Assembly: GCA_964609215.1 (NCBI GenBank)
Contig: CAZSQZ010000007.1
Span: forward strand, 1-64,000
Length of the DNA stretch: 64,000 nt
Reading direction: 5' to 3'
DNA from: JABDKJ01 sp964609215
GTDB taxonomy: Bacteria; Bacteroidota; Bacteroidia; Flavobacteriales_D; JABDKJ01
Part shown: in pieces, positions 61,624 to 64,000 of the stretch
Layout: every line of letters begins with the position of its first letter
How positions within the stretch are numbered: position 1 is the first letter of the stretch
The notes under the pieces: generated by a model
Database searches by the model: none
What the model saw: only the letters and a program-made list of their open reading frames with translations
Told to the model about the DNA's origin: nothing
Position numbers and translations under genes: made by a program

Positions 61624-62331
61624 ATGAAATCATTTTTTAGGCATCAAATCCGCACATTTAGCTATGTGCTTCTTTTACTTTTGTGGTCGTCATTCACGAC
61701 ACCATTGAATAATTCTCCTGTTGAAACGTATTTGTTAGATGAAGAAGCAAAGCCTTCGGTTGCTGAAGCTTTAAAGTATCAGGTAAATGAGAGAGCTATT
61801 GAGCATGCCATGACAGGTTATAATAACCTTCTTAATAAAGGAGAAAGTTTTAATGACAATTTAGTTGTTATCGATTATAGTAAAAGCGGAAATGACATTC
61901 GGTTTTATGTGATTAACATGTCTGATACTACACTGGTCTATTCAAAACTAGTTGCTCACGGTAAGAATACTGGTGAACTTTATGCAACGGATTTCAGCAA
62001 TAAAAAAGGATCCTATAAAAGTAGTCTTGGTTTCTTCAGAACTGCGGAAACCTATTCCGGTAAGCACGGTCTTTCATTAAGATTGGATGGTCTGGAACCT
62101 GGAATCAATGACAATGCTAGAGAAAGGGCAATTGTTATTCATTCTGCTGATTATGTGAGCAATGCGTTTATTGCAGAACATGGAAGACTGGGAAGAAGTC
62201 ATGGTTGTCCTGCTTTGCCCGAACAAAATTATGAGGAAGTTATACATTCAATTAAAGAAGGATGTTTACTTTTCATTTATGCAAATCAAAATAACTACTC
62301 AAACGTATCTCAATTACTTGCACAACAATAA
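61624..62331 (+). CDS. murein L,D-transpeptidase catalytic-domain protein (YkuD_2 type)
   Basis: The 235-residue protein has an N-terminal membrane or signal segment (about 10-27, FSYVLLLLLWSSF). A catalytic domain shows VVIDYSKSGNDIRFYVI, IVIHSADYVSNAFI and the active-site motif RLGRSHGCPALP, with the nucleophilic Cys in SHGC. This matches the YkuD_2 family of murein L,D-transpeptidases, which cross-link or edit peptidoglycan stem peptides in the periplasm. The following gene is another L,D-transpeptidase and overlaps this one, so the pair is co-transcribed. Confidence 0.88.
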   Translation: MKSFFRHQIRTFSYVLLLLLWSSFTTPLNNSPVETYLLDEEAKPSVAEALKYQVNERAIEHAMTGYNNLLNKGESFNDNLVVIDYSKSGNDIRFYVINMSDTTLVYSKLVAHGKNTGELYATDFSNKKGSYKSSLGFFRTAETYSGKHGLSLRLDGLEPGINDNARERAIVIHSADYVSNAFIAEHGRLGRSHGCPALPEQNYEEVIHSIKEGCLLFIYANQNNYSNVSQLLAQQ

Positions 62332-64000
62332 GTCTTCTTCTATTCAATTTATTTTCTTTATTATTCTATTTACTACTGTTCTTTTATTCAGTTCCTGTCA
62401 ACCTAATAAAGTTTCAGAAAAAGAAAGTGTGCCTCAAATTGATTCAACGGCTATAAAAGCTGCTCTCAAGTATACACAAGATTCAACCTATATATCTTTC
62501 TTTCTACAAGAGTATATTTCAGGCATTTCAAAAGAAGAGCCTTTACCCGTAAAAGATGAAATTGTATTTAGTAAAACAATGCTCCCTTTTTTATATGATT
62601 CTCTTTCTTATCAATTGATTTGGAATGATGATAACTTAAGAAGAAAGGCCATTAATTTAATACTGGATTCAGAGAAAGACGGATTAGTTCCTCAAGATTT
62701 TCATTTGAATAGAATTTTGGAATTACAAATTGAACAAAGTGATGAGTATGAAGATAGAGCAGCTCTGGATTTACTGATAACTGACGCCATTATTTCCTAT
62801 GGAAATCAATTATTGAATGGGAAAACAGATGCTAATTCTTTTGAACCTACCCTTACTCGGGAAGAAAAAGTGATTTCCGATAAGATGTTTGCTGAACTTA
62901 GGGCTTACCTTTTTTCCGGGGAATTAGAAAAGATAATTGAGAATCTCAGGCCCAGCACCAATTACTATTATGAAATGATGGCGGGCTTAGAAAAATATAG
63001 AGCTCTTGCAGATTCAGGAGGTTGGGACAAGGTGAGTTTAAATGTCAAAAAAATAGAACCAGAGGATGAACTAAGAACAGCTATACCTGCGATTAGAAAG
63101 AGACTTTTAATTGAAGGAGATTTAGTTCTGAACGCTGATTCAGCTGCAATGGATAGTCTTCTAAATAATCCAGTTTATGATAGTCTTCTAGTCAATGGAG
63201 TTAAGAATTTTCAAACGAGACATGGATTAAATTCAGATGGAATTATTGGGAAAGGAACAGTTGATATGATGAACATTACAGCTAAAGAAAAAGTAAAGTT
63301 GCTTAAGGCAAATTTAGAAAGAGCTCGTTGGGTTTATCATGATTTACCAGAGGATTATATTTTCGTAAACATACCAGGTTATGATTTAAGATATGTTCGT
63401 GATTCAAATCTAATTTGGACAACTAGAGTTGTTGCTGGCAAGATTACTTCTGCTACACCCATTTTTAAGGATGAAATGCAATACGTTGTTTTTAATCCAA
63501 CCTGGACTGTTCCATCTTCTATTTCAAATGATGAGTTTTTGCCTAAAGTTCAAAGAGACTCCACCTTTTTTAAGAGAAACAATATGCAGTTGTTTAGTGG
63601 TTCTGGAGCAAAAGTGAATCCAGACAATATTGATTTTTCAGAAATCAAGAAAGGGAAATTTCCTTACATAGTTAAACAAGGACCAGGTGGTAGTAATTCA
63701 CTTGGAAAAGTCAAATTTATATTTCCTAATCCACATTATATTTACTTACATGATACTCCTTCAAGAGGTCATTTTGCCAGAGAAAGAAGAGCTTTTAGTC
63801 ATGGATGCATTAGGGTTGAAAATCCATTGAAATTATCTGAATTAGTATTAGAGGAACAGGAAGTCTTCAGAGATAGTATTGATGTCGTGCTAAAATCAAA
63901 ATCGCCAACTAGAATCAATCTGGAAGAAAAATTACCAGTCTATATAACCTACTCCACCGCTTTTGCTGATGAGGGAATGGTATACTTTTTTGAAGATGTA
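62279..64000 (+). CDS. YcbB-like L,D-transpeptidase lipoprotein, partial (runs off the right edge)
   Basis: The frame is open to the window end. An ATG at 62279 overlaps the previous gene by 53 bases; a TTG at 62318 (14-base overlap) is an alternative. Both precede a lipoprotein-type signal (FIILFTTVLLFSSC), with Cys as the lipid site. The visible 570 or so residues hold a scaffold region, a peptidoglycan-binding motif (VKNFQTRHGLNSDGIIGKGT) and the YkuD domain. That domain carries YVVFNPTWTVP, YLHDTPSRGHF and the catalytic SHGCIRVENP, fully intact. It makes 3-3 cross-links in peptidoglycan. Only the extreme C-terminus is missing. Confidence 0.88.
   Translation, partial: MQIKITTQTYLNYLHNNKSSSIQFIFFIILFTTVLLFSSCQPNKVSEKESVPQIDSTAIKAALKYTQDSTYISFFLQEYISGISKEEPLPVKDEIVFSKTMLPFLYDSLSYQLIWNDDNLRRKAINLILDSEKDGLVPQDFHLNRILELQIEQSDEYEDRAALDLLITDAIISYGNQLLNGKTDANSFEPTLTREEKVISDKMFAELRAYLFSGELEKIIENLRPSTNYYYEMMAGLEKYRALADSGGWDKVSLNVKKIEPEDELRTAIPAIRKRLLIEGDLVLNADSAAMDSLLNNPVYDSLLVNGVKNFQTRHGLNSDGIIGKGTVDMMNITAKEKVKLLKANLERARWVYHDLPEDYIFVNIPGYDLRYVRDSNLIWTTRVVAGKITSATPIFKDEMQYVVFNPTWTVPSSISNDEFLPKVQRDSTFFKRNNMQLFSGSGAKVNPDNIDFSEIKKGKFPYIVKQGPGGSNSLGKVKFIFPNPHYIYLHDTPSRGHFARERRAFSHGCIRVENPLKLSELVLEEQEVFRDSIDVVLKSKSPTRINLEEKLPVYITYSTAFADEGMVYFFEDV

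Overview
The window comes from a Bacteroidota genome, most likely a flavobacteria-like lineage. It is AT-rich. Four proteins end in type IX secretion (T9SS) type A sorting domains of the form YPNP(S/T/V)-G/K. It also has TPR sensor kinases paired with NarL-type regulators, an HD-Pycsar-effector fusion, the large metallophosphatase/beta-barrel protein and a DinB/DnaE pair, all typical of the phylum. I cannot name the genus.

Region 1 (1-12.2 kb, all minus strand) is a tightly coupled operon that runs off the left edge. In transcription order it encodes two large exported proteins, a membrane-anchored protein of 979 residues, an ExbB/TolQ/MotA-type proton-channel protein, two different ExbD/TolR-like proteins, a coiled-coil protein and a further exported protein. 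I read it as an ion-driven envelope machine. I recognise only the motor part. Two small exported proteins, one a cysteine-rich DnaJ-zinc-finger look-alike, lie upstream.

Region 2 (12.5-25.7 kb, all plus strand) looks like a defence or stress island. It holds a TIR protein with a membrane segment and a beta-propeller-like region, and a small protein followed by a TPR histidine kinase and response regulator. Next is a three-gene set: a TIR-like/TPR/S1-like protein, a PIN-domain protein and a DUF4407-like membrane coiled-coil protein. Last is a four-gene set: TIR, DUF1863 (ThsB-like TIR), caspase-like protease and a 252-residue protein of unknown family whose layout invites comparison with bacterial gasdermins. 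The last two sets are the strongest candidates for undescribed immune systems.

Region 3 (25.7-29.3 kb) is gene-poor. Two diverged copies of a roughly 290-base intergenic element lie in the same orientation. The first has a well-paired multi-stem core. They bracket an exported protein of unknown function, a cytosolic-looking trypsin-like protease and a 76-residue amphipathic peptide encoded just before the protease.

Region 4 (29.3-64 kb) looks like ordinary chromosome. It holds T9SS cargo proteins, a GAF protein coupled to the HD-Pycsar-effector fusion, the metallophosphatase/beta-barrel protein, DUF72, and DNA polymerase IV plus an error-prone DnaE behind a palindromic operator-like site. 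It continues with a large adhesin with a peptidase S74 chaperone tail, a second TPR kinase/regulator pair, a MoeB/ThiF-rhodanese protein, an M48 peptidase, a cold-shock-domain protein and two L,D-transpeptidases, the last cut by the window edge. A GAATTC-centred palindrome lies upstream of both the second kinase operon and the adhesin gene, suggesting that they share regulation.

No tRNA, rRNA, CRISPR array or recognisable transposase was seen. All family assignments are from reading motifs; no database search was run.
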